DNA of 64,000 nucleotides from Liolophura sinensis (lineage: Eukaryota; Mollusca; Polyplacophora; Chitonida; Chitonidae), in the NCBI RefSeq assembly GCF_032854445.1, contig NC_088300.1, positions 9,734,001 to 9,798,000 of the forward strand, written 5' to 3'. The first letter of the stretch is position 1. Every line of letters begins with the position of its first letter. Shown one piece after another: positions 36,601 through 46,100 of the stretch. Below the pieces are notes generated by a model, which saw only the letters and a program-made list of their open reading frames with translations, was not told the DNA's origin and searched no databases. The position numbers were made by a program, and so were the translations under genes.

Positions 36601-38361
36601 ACGTAACCATGACATGCCAAACTGCACAGCAGTTAACTAGGACATGACAAACTGCATACTTGGCAAACCATGACATGCAAGGCTGCTTAGCATTGAAACC
36701 ATGACATACCAAACTTAATATCAGGTAATCATGAAATGCCAAACTGTGTAATAGGTGACCATGACATGCCAGACTGCATGTGTGGTAATCATGACATGCG
36801 AAACTTCATACGAGATAACCATGATAAGCGAAACTGCCAGCCAGGTAACCATGATGTGAAATATTGCATGCCAGGTAACCATGACACCAAACTGCATTCC
36901 ACGTAACCATACCAGGTAACCGTGGCATGCTTAACAGCATATCTGGTAACATCAGCAATATTAACATTGGAAGCAAGGCATCATTCAAGCTTGTAAAGTT
37001 ATATCTTTGTAAAGTTGATGTATTTTACATGTACCTCAATAAAGCACAAGTACATGTAGCATGCTCATAAGCTGTGCTCTGATCATTGGATTTGTTGATT
37101 GCTACAGTTGTATGAATTAACAGGTCATTTTCATTTGACAGTGTATTATATCAAACTTGTCAGAGGCACACAGGCTTACATTTTCTTTGTTGTCATAATG
37201 ACGTCGTACAGTGGTAAATTTATCATTTTGTGATTTCAGTGTCTAACCAGATCAGTGCTGGATCAGACCTCACCACCCCTGACAGCTCTCATATCAGTAC
37301 CCTGGCCATTGTGGTTGCTACGGCCTGCAGTGTTCTGGGCGTCCTACTGCTTGTTATGGTGGCCGTAATATTCCGTCGTCACAAGCCACGCCCTCGTCTG
37401 TACCACACCACTCCTGCCCCACCCCCTTATACCCGTGTACACAGCAACTCTGTGGATGAGCATGACCGTGTGGCGCTAATAGCCTATGCGGAAGGGCGCC
37501 AAGTCGCCCTGCCTTCTTACGATGAAGCAACACGAGGTAACCAGCGTGGGCAGGCCTCTCCCGGTTATGGCACCACAGTTGGTGTGGTCAGTGAGGTAGG
37601 ATCACATGGCCAGCAGTACAGGCCACTGCCCCCTGTACCCTCCGCCCTGCGGGGCAACCACCAACCTAACCCTCCTGCTAACACAGACCACAGTAACAGG
37701 CACTCAACGGCCACAACCAGCACAGTGCACAACAGGGATGGCTTCCCTGAGGTGTTTGGTTCTCTCGACACTGTCAACGTTAGTATTAGTGATGCCTCCA
37801 CAGCAGGTACTATGGAAACAGTGGACAGTGGGGCTTCTAACCCATCTCTGGCTTCACGGCGAGCGAATGCTGGCAGCCTGGGATCTTCCAACGGTAGCCT
37901 GGCCAATGATGGTAAGTCGTTTTCATTCAATGTGACAACTGTCATACATGATTCTTGACTCTCACCAGTCAAAGTGTCTAATACACAACTCTCACTTTGT
38001 CTCTGTTAGGGAGTTGGTGAGGTGCCGGACAGCTTCAATAGCATTTAACCTCCTTAATTTCCTTGCTTATTTGTTCCTAAATAAGTACCATTCAATAATG
38101 TACTTTTTACCTGAATGTTCTTAAAAGATCCTTTAGTTGTTTTCACCTGTTCTTATCAAACTTTTTAGATTTTACTAAGAGGCTTTCTAAGACATTTACC
38201 ACAACTTTGCTACATGACATGACATTGGAGGTGTGTTCAGGATGGGCTTTTGAGTTTGCACCCCATTATTTGCAGATGCCCCCTTGCTAGAGACCAGTCA
38301 TGATGGTCGTATCATGAGTACTAGCTCAGAGCCACTCCCAGAGGAAGATAAAGAAGAGTGA
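30617..38361 (+). CDS. SUSD4-like transmembrane protein with six sushi (CCP) domains, nine exons
   Basis: Coding exons: 30617-30683, 31482-31685, 32193-32408, 32925-33086, 33637-33822, 34816-35022, 36275-36481, 37240-37911, 38276-38361. They total 2007 nt (668 residues), all introns in phase 1. Order: signal peptide (1-22), six CCP domains (one per exon, about 23-416), a short stalk, one membrane helix (about 437-461) and a ~207-residue cytosolic tail. The tail has PPPY (477-480) and LPSYDEA (507-513). Human SUSD4 also has LPSYDEA after its helix, and the last CCP shares its extra-cysteine pattern; vertebrate SUSD4 has only four CCPs. SUSD4 is known to restrain complement and to bind NEDD4-type ubiquitin ligases, for which PPxY/LPxY are ligands. 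The role here is inferred. Introns 6 and 7 carry splice-donor minisatellites. Confidence 0.9.
31482..31685 (+). CDS. SUSD4-like exon 2: CCP1
   Basis: Acceptor TTCCAG|TG, donor ATAG|GTAAGT. It encodes a sushi domain with four cysteines (VCTLPNI ... VCDSGYKL ... TCKSDGSWAA ... PEC). The YGSP insertion before the last cysteine is shared with CCP2, suggesting the two arose by exon duplication. Confidence 0.9.
32193..32408 (+). CDS. SUSD4-like exon 3: CCP2
   Basis: Acceptor TTTCAG|AG, donor GTCC|GTAAGT. The domain (KCSLPDIPHGKAF ... VCDTGFKLKG ... VCKDGTWSAAYG ... PMC) closely resembles CCP1. GFKLKG also occurs in CCP1 of human SUSD4. Confidence 0.9.
32925..33086 (+). CDS. SUSD4-like exon 4: CCP3
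   Basis: Acceptor TGACAG|GT, donor TGTG|GTATGT. A compact sushi domain (TCLRVSHIENAEVEY ... RCNPGYRM ... TCSNGQWLG ... PSC). Confidence 0.9.
33637..33822 (+). CDS. SUSD4-like exon 5: CCP4
   Basis: Acceptor TGCCAG|TC, donor TGTA|GTAAGT. Sushi domain with CPQPPQIPFANVQY ... HCHSGYTM ... TCVNGEWPG ... PTC. Confidence 0.9.
34816..35022 (+). CDS. SUSD4-like exon 6: CCP5
   Basis: Acceptor TTTCAG|CC, donor ACAG|GTGAGT. Sushi domain with QCEQPESIPNGHW ... ECNEGFRVLG ... WCKEDKTWS ... PQC. Its last ~33 bases plus the donor are repeated about ten more times in the following intron. Reading past the donor meets a stop at 35,064-35,066. Confidence 0.9.
34985..35595 (+). repeat. Minisatellite of duplicated exon end plus splice donor (intron 6), 53-bp unit
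   Basis: The unit begins in exon 6 and crosses the exon-intron junction: TCACATACCTCCCCAGTGTA, TAGCCCAGACAG, then GTGAGTTTAGTACACCTGG. Donor-equivalent positions are 35023, 35076, 35129, 35182, 35236, 35289, 35343, 35396, 35449, 35502 and 35556. Nine keep GT; those at 35129 and 35396 read AT. Spacing is 53 or 54 bp. Confidence 0.93.
35615..35850 (+). mobile_element. SINE family C copy in intron 6
   Basis: GGTACTTGTTGCTGC and AGAGCAAGGAA match the family C copy near 41,310-41,360. It continues into TGTCAGCATAATGTGACTGG and GTGGGGTGTCATATCTGG, the same sequence as the unit of the 1-1300 minisatellite. It is the only non-amplified copy of that motif seen in the window. Confidence 0.65.
36275..36481 (+). 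CDS. SUSD4-like exon 7: CCP6
   Basis: Acceptor TTACAG|AT, donor CCAG|GTAATC. Sushi domain with two additional cysteines (CSSPPDLPDGQCTCEGHDQ ... YCEPFTPG ... CHCGEGYAL), like the last CCP of vertebrate SUSD4. The final cysteine (HDMPNC) lies inside the unit that is repeated in the following intron. Confidence 0.9.
36453..36960 (+). repeat. Minisatellite of duplicated exon end plus splice donor (intron 7), 30-bp unit
   Basis: About 16 copies of AACCATGACATGCCAAACTG plus CATACCAGGT; the first is the last coding segment of exon 7 with its donor. The GT at 36,482 recurs at 36,512 and, after one lost copy, at several later positions in the form ACGTAACC or AGGTAACC. The unit is mostly 30 bp, so the frame is kept: read-through adds NHDMPNCMPG and then a diverged copy before a stop at 36,550-36,552. 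Confidence 0.92.
37240..37911 (+). CDS. SUSD4-like exon 8: stalk, membrane helix, cytosolic tail
   Basis: Acceptor TTTCAG|TG, donor GATG|GTAAGT. Encodes a Ser/Thr-rich stalk, the helix (STLAIVVATACSVLGVLLLV and onward), a basic stop-transfer RRHKPRPR, PPPY and LPSYDEA motifs, then a Ser/Gly/Asn-rich tail (SLGSSNGSLAND). Confidence 0.92.
38276..38361 (+). CDS. SUSD4-like exon 9: C-terminus
   Basis: Acceptor TTGCAG|AT. Encodes APLLETSHDGR ... EPLPEEDKEE and a TGA stop. An acidic end after a PLLE/PLME-like motif also occurs in human SUSD4. Confidence 0.85.
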
Positions 38362-40765
38362 AAATAGGCCTGTCAAAAAGTTGGAGCTGAACTAGCCAAA
38401 CCTGTCATCTTGTTGATGACAAAACATGTCATCATGGTGACAAAGCCTGTCATCATGGTGATGAACCTAAGAACAACAGCCTGTCTTAATCTTGATGGTG
38501 GTGATGAAGTCCTGGTGGTAATGACTCCTGTGTGGTGACAGTCTGTGTATATATGTAAACGTGTGGAATGTTAATATCTTACAAGAATAGTACTGTATAG
38601 TGTACAAGCATTTTCAGAACTGAAAGTGAAAGTTGGGAGGGTCATGGCATAGTGTTATGTGAGACATGTGGACTGTAAATGTGCTGTATAATCTCTCACT
38701 GTAAAGTATAATGTTGAAACATGTGAAAATATCTTCCACAGTTGACAAAAAAATCTACATATGTGTAAAGCGCGGGATGTTTTGTTATACACAACACCTC
38801 GCCAAGTCAACACTTTTTTTTCTCTGCAGCATGGTATTTCTGCTTTTAGATATTTGTGGATAAACAATTGGTTATCATTTTGTCTAAGTATTCTATACAT
38901 GACAATTGGTGACTGACAAATTGGGAGTATATTTTAAATACGCTGGATTAGGTTAATCCCAGATGCAGAAATGGCAAGTTTGACCTTATCATCAACATAG
39001 AATTGTTTACAAGAAAACTTGTCATTGTTAAACGTAACCAGGGCATGTGTTTCCATTGTCAGTTTACATTACATAATTGTTACTTTTTTTTCTATCTTAT
39101 TTTATGTGTTTGTTGTTCTATTTCCTACTTTTTGCACCTGTCTAGTTTCATATGCACCATTTACTCAGTTACCTATACATTTGTTAAACTCTTTCTCAAT
39201 CTCCATACATGTTTTTTGCCGCCATAAGACAAAGGGAGTTAACTCTACCTGTGCCAGAAAGAACAGTCATATATTTAGTGCTGATTTTATGAATGTTGGA
39301 ATGATTATTCATTGTTATTGCTTTAAATATATCATAGTGCATATACTGTTCTTTACTACTTTAGAGCTGCGTTGGACAGTGGTGAACCAGATTTTCCCTG
39401 TCTATACCCTTGTTTTGTAACAAGTTGCTAAATTAGGATGCCATGTATATATGTACAGTATCAAAACTTGACCAAGAATCAAAATGAATTACAAATAGTT
39501 GCATGACACATTTACAGAATTTAATTTGGCAGTAGAACGAAATATTGTTTTGAAGTCTTATGAAAGTAAAAACTGGTGTCATGAAAGGAGGTTATCCCTG
39601 CACATTTTTGTATCATTTTTTTGGTTAATTTCTGTGTTCAAACTGAAATCTGGATTCTTTCCTAGATAAAAAAACAAAACAAAAGAAATTTTGTAGTATT
39701 GGAGGTGATTTTTAATCATGCTTTATTATACATGAAGCGTTTTCAGATGCATCAATGTTTATATGATGGTTGTGAGGTGTTGATTATTTGGTTATTTGTG
39801 AAGTGTGTGATACTGTGTAATAATCAGTGAAATTGTCTGCACCATTTTTATACTTTGGTCAAAATAATTTGAAGAGGAACTGTTGTTGGAGAGCTGCTTG
39901 TACTTCAGTGCCCTGAATTTGTTAAATACCCGAAATTCTTTTTACATAGACCTTAACTTTAATAACTTCTGGCTGAAATGTCTTCACTTCACATATAATT
40001 TTTAATTAAATTTAATAATAATCACTGGTACAGTTTTATTCTAGCCCCAGTTTATACAAGAATCCCAAATTTCACACTCATGATGAAGGCAGGATATAAT
40101 TACAATTGGAATTTCATATTGAAGTCAATTTTATCTTGCTGAAGTTAACCCCACTCCTGAAGGGTTTTATTTTGATATGTTTGCTTCAGTTGTCATCTTT
40201 ATAATTTGGGTTAATATTTACAATGAAATTTAGAATTTATCATGTTTATGAAACCAGATCTGTATTATCTGAATATTAACGTAACAGTTTTAGCAAGTTA
40301 TTAACATTTATTAGAATGTGGATATAGGCTTGCCTAACTCATTATATTGTCCAGTGTGAATGCTTATGGACAAAGTCATGTATGTTAACCATTCCAAGAT
40401 GTGACTCGATAGCCGTTTTATAGAGATATTTATAAGAAAAATCAGAGTAACTGTCATTCTTTGCCACATGTCCACCTTCTCGTCTATTCTGTGTTAGTTA
40501 CAAGAGCTGGTTCCTTCTGCTGCCGATCAACCAGGGTTTTAGCTACGTACTAAAACCAAGCATGTAGTGTTACAATATGTATTTTATGTTGATGCCAACG
40601 TCTATTTTCTTAATCGTTTCCATTGCTTTCTCATTTGGTCATAAAAGATTGGCATTTTAGATTCAAATTGTTTTTACTGTGGCACTCCGAATATTTAACA
40701 CATCCCACGCATTGTCTTAAAAAAGCTAGCCCAGTTTGAATAAAGTTTAAATTATGGCCATGTTA
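38362..40765 (+). other. Probable 3' UTR of the SUSD4-like gene
   Basis: AT-rich, without splice-supported frames. A run of TGTCATCATGGTGA-type short repeats lies at 38,400-38,470. An AATAAA signal lies at 40,739-40,744. The 133-codon frame at 39,019-39,420 has no recognisable domain and sits in this region. Confidence 0.6.
40739..40744 (+). terminator. Polyadenylation signal AATAAA
   Basis: A canonical hexamer about 2.4 kb after the SUSD4-like stop. No cDNA evidence is available, and a nearer site may be used as well. Confidence 0.5.
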
Positions 40766-41231
40766 TACAAGGTCTTGCGTGATGATTTCCTATCAACGTC
40801 TTTCTGCTGAACTCCACCAGCCTTACTGCGAGTCAGCACTAAGCTACACTTTACTATTGTTTTTATTCTTCACCCGTGGTAGTTAGTAGAGGGAGTACCG
40901 CAGCTTCCCGTCCGTCCGGCTCTCTGTCTGCTAAGATAACCTTGTTTACCCCCGTCATACAAAAAATGACATTGTTTCCGAAACGGTTTAACCTTATGTT
41001 GGAGGAGGAGAAAACATAGTCATCATCAGAACTTGTCGAATACCTCTTCGAGTGACGTGCACTTTTAACTACTTTGACAAGCAGGGCTATAGTCGTTGCA
41101 TCCTGATGGCATTTGCATGATCGAGCCGTTAAGAGTGTTTCGTGCTTTTGGTTATATCTGGTTGTTTTTTTCAATTGTTTAAGCAGAGTGGGCCCTGGAG
41201 CTGCGGTTAAGATGGTTCTGTTTCGATTGTT

Positions 41232-41370
41232 CGGACACGCTATGTGTCCTAATGGTTAGTACATCCGTCTCGAAGGATCAAACCCGGGTCAGGTCATACC
41301 AAAGACTTAAAAAATGGTACTTGTTGCTGCTTCGATTGGCGCTCGCCAGAGCAAGGGAATGAGACTGGCC
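41232..41370 (+). mobile_element. SINE family C, head and body
   Basis: Box A-like CCTAATGGTTAGTACATCCG and box B-like GGATCAAACCCGGG are followed by the family C body GGTCAGGTCATACCAAAGAC, GGTACTTGTTGCTGC and AGAGCAAGGGAATGAGAC. The 3' boundary is unclear. Confidence 0.65.
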
Positions 41371-41599
41371 TGAAGTCGTGTCTAACCGGTTGAAGCCTTT
41401 GTAACATGTCTCCCACCACCATGGTGTGCATGTGTGTACATCAGACGTGAGCAAGCTCAGTACTAACTTGTCAAAAGTCGGTGATTTTCTCAGATCACCG
41501 TCTTTCTTCCCCCACAAAACGGACCGCCATCGTACGACTGTAAAATTCATGAGCATACATGGATATCGATAAATAAATATCGATGTTTGCAAAAATCTA

Positions 41600-41712
41600 T
41601 AACCGCTTCGCCTGCCTAGTGGTTAAAGGGTCCGCCTCGAAATTGGGAGACCTCGGGATCAAACAAGGGTCGGGTGATACCACAGACTTTAAAATAGCAT
41701 GGAATTTGGAGA
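41600..41712 (+). mobile_element. SINE family C head, fragment
   Basis: GCCTGCCTAGTGGTTAAAGG and GGGATCAAACAAGGGTCGGG precede TGATACCACAGACTTTAAAA, a second diverged copy of the family seen at 41,232. Confidence 0.55.
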
Positions 41713-42144
41713 TTCGCTATAGCCACCAATTTTCTCGGGGCCTGGGAGGCAATCAGCAGTGGATTGCTGTTGAAGGCGATATTGAGTCGCCACACATGAA
41801 GTTTTTCGTGAAATTCATTCGAGATCACTTTAATTGTTCTCCACCAATATCGCATAGACTCAATACATCTCAACGCAGCGGGTAAGAATCTGTGTGTCAG
41901 ATAGTGACTCTCGTCAAATAAATGAAATTTTCATGAGTAGAGTGTGACATCAATCGATCAATGAAATCAATGCAAACCAGTTCCAAATTATTCAAACCCG
42001 TATTAGATATCGTGAGTGACACTGTCCAAGGCATTCACACCCCAGTGATGATCCGATTCTAAAGCAACAGACCTGCATGCAATACAACAGTTAACGCCGA
42101 CTATGTATCTTTCGAATGCCATTGAAAGGGAAAGATTTGTCATT

Positions 42145-42380
42145 GCATTTGTTTATTTATTTATTTGACACTGAAGAGAATTTAACTGATATGACGACGG
42201 CCAGAATTACGGTGGGAGGAAACCGGGCGAAACCTGGGGAAAACCCACGACAATCTGCAGGTTACTGGTATACCTTCCCACGTGCGACAAGCGAGGAAGC
42301 CATCATGAGCGGGATTTGAACTCACGACGACCACATTTCCCGGAGTCTCCTGGGTCAGCTTACCGAATTCCTTTTGGAGG
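42145..42380 (-). mobile_element. SINE family A, diverged
   Basis: The tail (rc of TTTATTTATTTATTT) is at the left; body words GGTGGGAGGAAACCGGGCGA and the box B-like region GTGAGTTCAAATCCC follow on the minus strand. Flanks GAAAGATTTGTCATTG (from ~42,129) and GAAAAATTTGTCATTG (from ~42,381) are probably the target-site duplication. Confidence 0.75.
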
Positions 42381-42424
42381 GAAAAATTTGTCATTGTACG
42401 GGAAACATACGGAGCCGTAAAAGG

Positions 42425-42895
42425 GACATGACGGTTTTCTTTTTTTTAACTGTGCATTTTTTTTTTGTTTTTTTCCCCACTTTTGCAATCGGAGTTTTTC
42501 TGTTTTTTAAAGCAGGTCCAAACAAAAAGGAAAAACTCTCAGGAGAGACTGAGCGGGATTTTTTCAAGCTTTTTAAGCAGACCCCGAGGTGATCAGCCAG
42601 TCAGATTACAATTTGGTTCGTGGTTTCGCCTAAAATCACGATACCTGCGTCCAAATGATTAGATGGTTATCTCGGTGGCCGACTTAGTTATGTCGAGCTC
42701 CGAGATAATTATCCAATGATAGTGTGGCATACATGGGTGTTTCAACAAAAGCGTAAAAGAAAACGTAATCCGATTGGCTTATTGTCTTTGGGCCCTGAGA
42801 TCTTTTTTCTTGGAGTTTATTTTTTATTGCCTTTAAAAAAAAAAAAAAACCCACATATGAAAAAAAAAAAACAGAAAGCCGCCATGCCCCTTTTA
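42425..42895. repeat. T-rich foldback repeat
   Basis: Arms rich in poly-T (left) and poly-A (right) surround an inner inverted pair, AGCCAGTCAGATTAC near 42,594 and GTAATCCGATTGGCTTA near 42,766. The overall symmetry suggests a decayed palindromic MITE, but the homopolymers make alignment uncertain. Confidence 0.5.
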
Positions 42896-42919
42896 TGCCT
42901 CCGTAGAAACAACAACTGA

Positions 42920-42925
42920 TTTATT
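42920..42925 (-). terminator. Polyadenylation signal of the CNBD2-like gene
   Basis: AATAAA on the minus strand, about 110 bp after the stop codon at 43,034-43,036. Confidence 0.55.
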
Positions 42926-43033
42926 TTTCACAATACACAATACATGTGTAAAAGTACAAAATGTTGATGACCACATAAATTAGTATTGCTCAGTTATTCG
43001 AGTATAGCTGGATTACATCTGATTACTCGATCG

Positions 43034-43135
43034 TCATTGTATGGAATCTTTGAGCACCTGCTGTTTGTAAGATCCCCATTTCACTTGGTGGCTGAGAGCG
43101 TCTTGCAGCTTACCCAGGTTAGGATATGGCGGAAC
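43034..43135 (-). CDS. CNBD2: CNBD2-like exon 18, stop
   Basis: Acceptor TCGGCAG. Encodes VPPYPNLGKLQDALSHQVKW ... LKDSIQ and TGA. Confidence 0.85.
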   Translation of the reverse strand, partial: VPPYPNLGKLQDALSHQVKWGSYKQQVLKDSIQ

Positions 43136-46100
43136 CTGCCGAGGAAGAAAGATGTAATATGTTTGTGTTCAGAGACTGTTATACTTGTTGCATTTGCTAA
43201 CTTCTCACACCTTAGGATTGTTAGACATGTCAACAAACAGGCTGAAAAAGCTATTCAGTGCGAGTTTTAGGTTGTTGTTTATAACACGAAAGTAATTTAA
43301 AATCTGGCGTAAAATTAGAGAAGATCATGATTATCCAGCAATTAAAATACTTTAAAAAAAATCTTGAACAAATTTAAAGTGTTTACATTACTGTGTCACT
43401 GTTAACACTGTAGGTCTGCTATCATTCTTATTTTAGGCTTTTAACGATATCTGTCTTAATATCGAGATGGCAACGGCTTTGGTGCAATCAGAAGAACACT
43501 AACGATACGCTCAAAAAATTTACCTGTTAATTTCAGGTAAATATGTTTTCTGAGTGATGCTAGAATGTATTCTGTTATTATAACACAATATTCTGTGATA
43601 TTCAAAGCAATATGCTGATAGTCTAATAGAATCGTTATGTTGAATTAATAGAATATGTGTGTTATATTTAGCAGAGCAATCTGTTGCAATAACAGAATAC
43701 ATTAGCATTACTCAGACAAAAGACTTTCTGTGCATCTCTCACATCAAAACAATTCCAAGTGTGTGATCAAATAATTCTGTCTTTATCAGCAGATTTCGCC
43801 TGAGAACAAACTCACCAGAGATTTCAGATGGTTGACGATGTTGCTGGTGAGATTGTCTCTGAAGAATTGTTTAGAGATGAGGATACATTCGGCTCCATTA
43901 CTGACCTGTGGAAGAGGAAGAAATGGATGGCTCCTAGACAGATGGTACCAGTTGCTACAACAAACTGTTCAATTTGTTCTAAAACATAAGGTACACAAAG
44001 AACCCTAATTTGTTCAAACTCCACTGGATCATTAATTGTTCCAGCCTGGGATTCCAGTTCCAATATAATTTCACGTCAAGTCAACCCGACCCAAGTTTCA
44101 AATGTAAGTCTACACTTCATCTAAATACATACATACCATATCTCAGATACATACCAAAGATTTAGTAAACATTAATTCACAATTTTTTGTCACATAAATC
44201 AATGATTTTGCGGAAATATTTAGGGTGGATTTTTAAAAGTGTAAGCGACTTACCAGACTTAGACCAGGCATGTCGTCGTACAACAATGACTGTAGACCCT
44301 GCAATGATAACACAATATCTCCACGTCACCATCATTTATATTAGTGTCCGTATCAACCTCAGTCTGTACATTCCCGAGGCTGTGTTGATTCAGCTATGGT
44401 CATTATAATCCGTTCGAATCCAGATCACGCTGGCATTGTGGTTCCTTGTCCACTCTATCGGACATCTCACACAAACAAGCCACGTCTCCATGGTTGGACA
44501 GAGGCTGTTATCTGGAGAAATTGACCGCTATATTTGTATTTACACGTCATTCCTTATCTTATAAACTTGAGCTTGGCCGCTTGTATGTCTTATCTTGGGA
44601 ATAAGACCAATCAAGCGTTAGTATGTATACTTACAAAACATTCCTTCTCAGTAACTATGTCCAGCTTCGCATAATACACGGACTTCCTTCCGTCTGGGGC
44701 GGAGTGTAGTTTGGCACTGCGCCGCTTCTTCCCTCGTGCACTGTTTGACCTTCTGACCTGAAGTCATTAAATAAAGTCAAGTCAAACGAAAATTTTTAGT
44801 ACTTTTGAAACCGCATCATACTCTCCGAATACTCCTGTATGTTTACGGTCCATATTTACCGTTCACTGAGCTGGTGGCTCTTTCTCAGAAAATGACCAAT
44901 TTTTTTGTGAAAAGATCGTGGCTTTGGCCAAAAACATTTCTGCTCGACGTTTTTTGGCATTATATGACACGGTATTATTAACAGAACATACTGTATATAA
45001 TTTGTGTGCTGTTGTGAGATTTGTCACATAAATTTCTTCATTTGTTCGCAATATGGGCCAAAAAGGGATTGTGAAATATTTGACTTACATTTGAAATATT
45101 TATCACAGGATGAAAATGTCCGTTTAGAATCGGCTTTTTTCATATTCTCAGGTTCCATAACAGATACAATTCACTAATCAATGGTAGTTCCATAATTTAA
45201 GACGCATAATATGATTTGGAACACAGGCTGTTGTTAATAAATGTACAGTTCCGTGATGTTATATAGGCAACAGTCTGAACAGATGATATCATTGTCTCCC
45301 TTCATCAAGACAACTTGCAGCATGCAGAGACCGAGAGTCTTTGAAAAGTAATACCGCTGGATGTTTCTTGTCTCCAGCACGACGTAAAGCGTGCACTGAC
45401 TGGCAATCTCTGTGAGCACTGAATACAGCTGGGTGTTGCTTGTCTCCCTCATGCGGCAAAGCGTGCACTGATTGACAATCACTGCGAGCACTGAATATTG
45501 CTGGGTGTTTATTGTCGCCAGCATGATGTAAAGCGTGCACTGAGGGACAATATCTATGAAAACCGAATACCGCTGGATATTTCTTGTCGCCAGCATGCCG
45601 TAAAGCGTGCACTGACTGATAATCACTGCGAGCACTGAATATTGCTGGGTGTTTCTTGTCGCCAGCATGCCGTAAAAGATTGTGCAGGAAACTGGGGTTC
45701 CTATGGTGGCTAATAGTGTCCATTTTTGACGGCAACCTTTGCACCGAGGATTGACATTTTTAACAAACATGCGACTTTCGTGCCCTCGCGGGGTGGCGAA
45801 GGTGGTTGTTTAATTAAAACCGCGTCCATCACAACATCCATGCCCCGCAGAGAATTTAACGACTGTATCAACTATAGCTGCCCATGTGATCTATACAACC
45901 TTGATTAGATCATATCCTGATGGTTAACTCACCTCTGTCTTCTCGCTGACCCATTCGTTCTCAGAACTGACCATGGACACTTGACCTGTTGAAAAGAATA
46001 GCTTGATTCTGTGGTTTCCTCTTCCCATAAAACTTCCCATTATAAGTGGCAATTAAATAAATAAATACTGACAAATGCTAATGAGAAAACATTGATAAAA

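Noticed and set aside
39019-39420. 133-codon hydrophobic frame
   Set aside because: It lies in the probable 3' UTR of the SUSD4-like gene, is low-complexity and T-rich, and has no domain.
45234-45770. 178- and 151-codon minus-strand frames with 24-residue repeats
   Set aside because: They follow from a 72-bp tandem unit (multiple of three). No ATG context, splice link or domain supports a gene.
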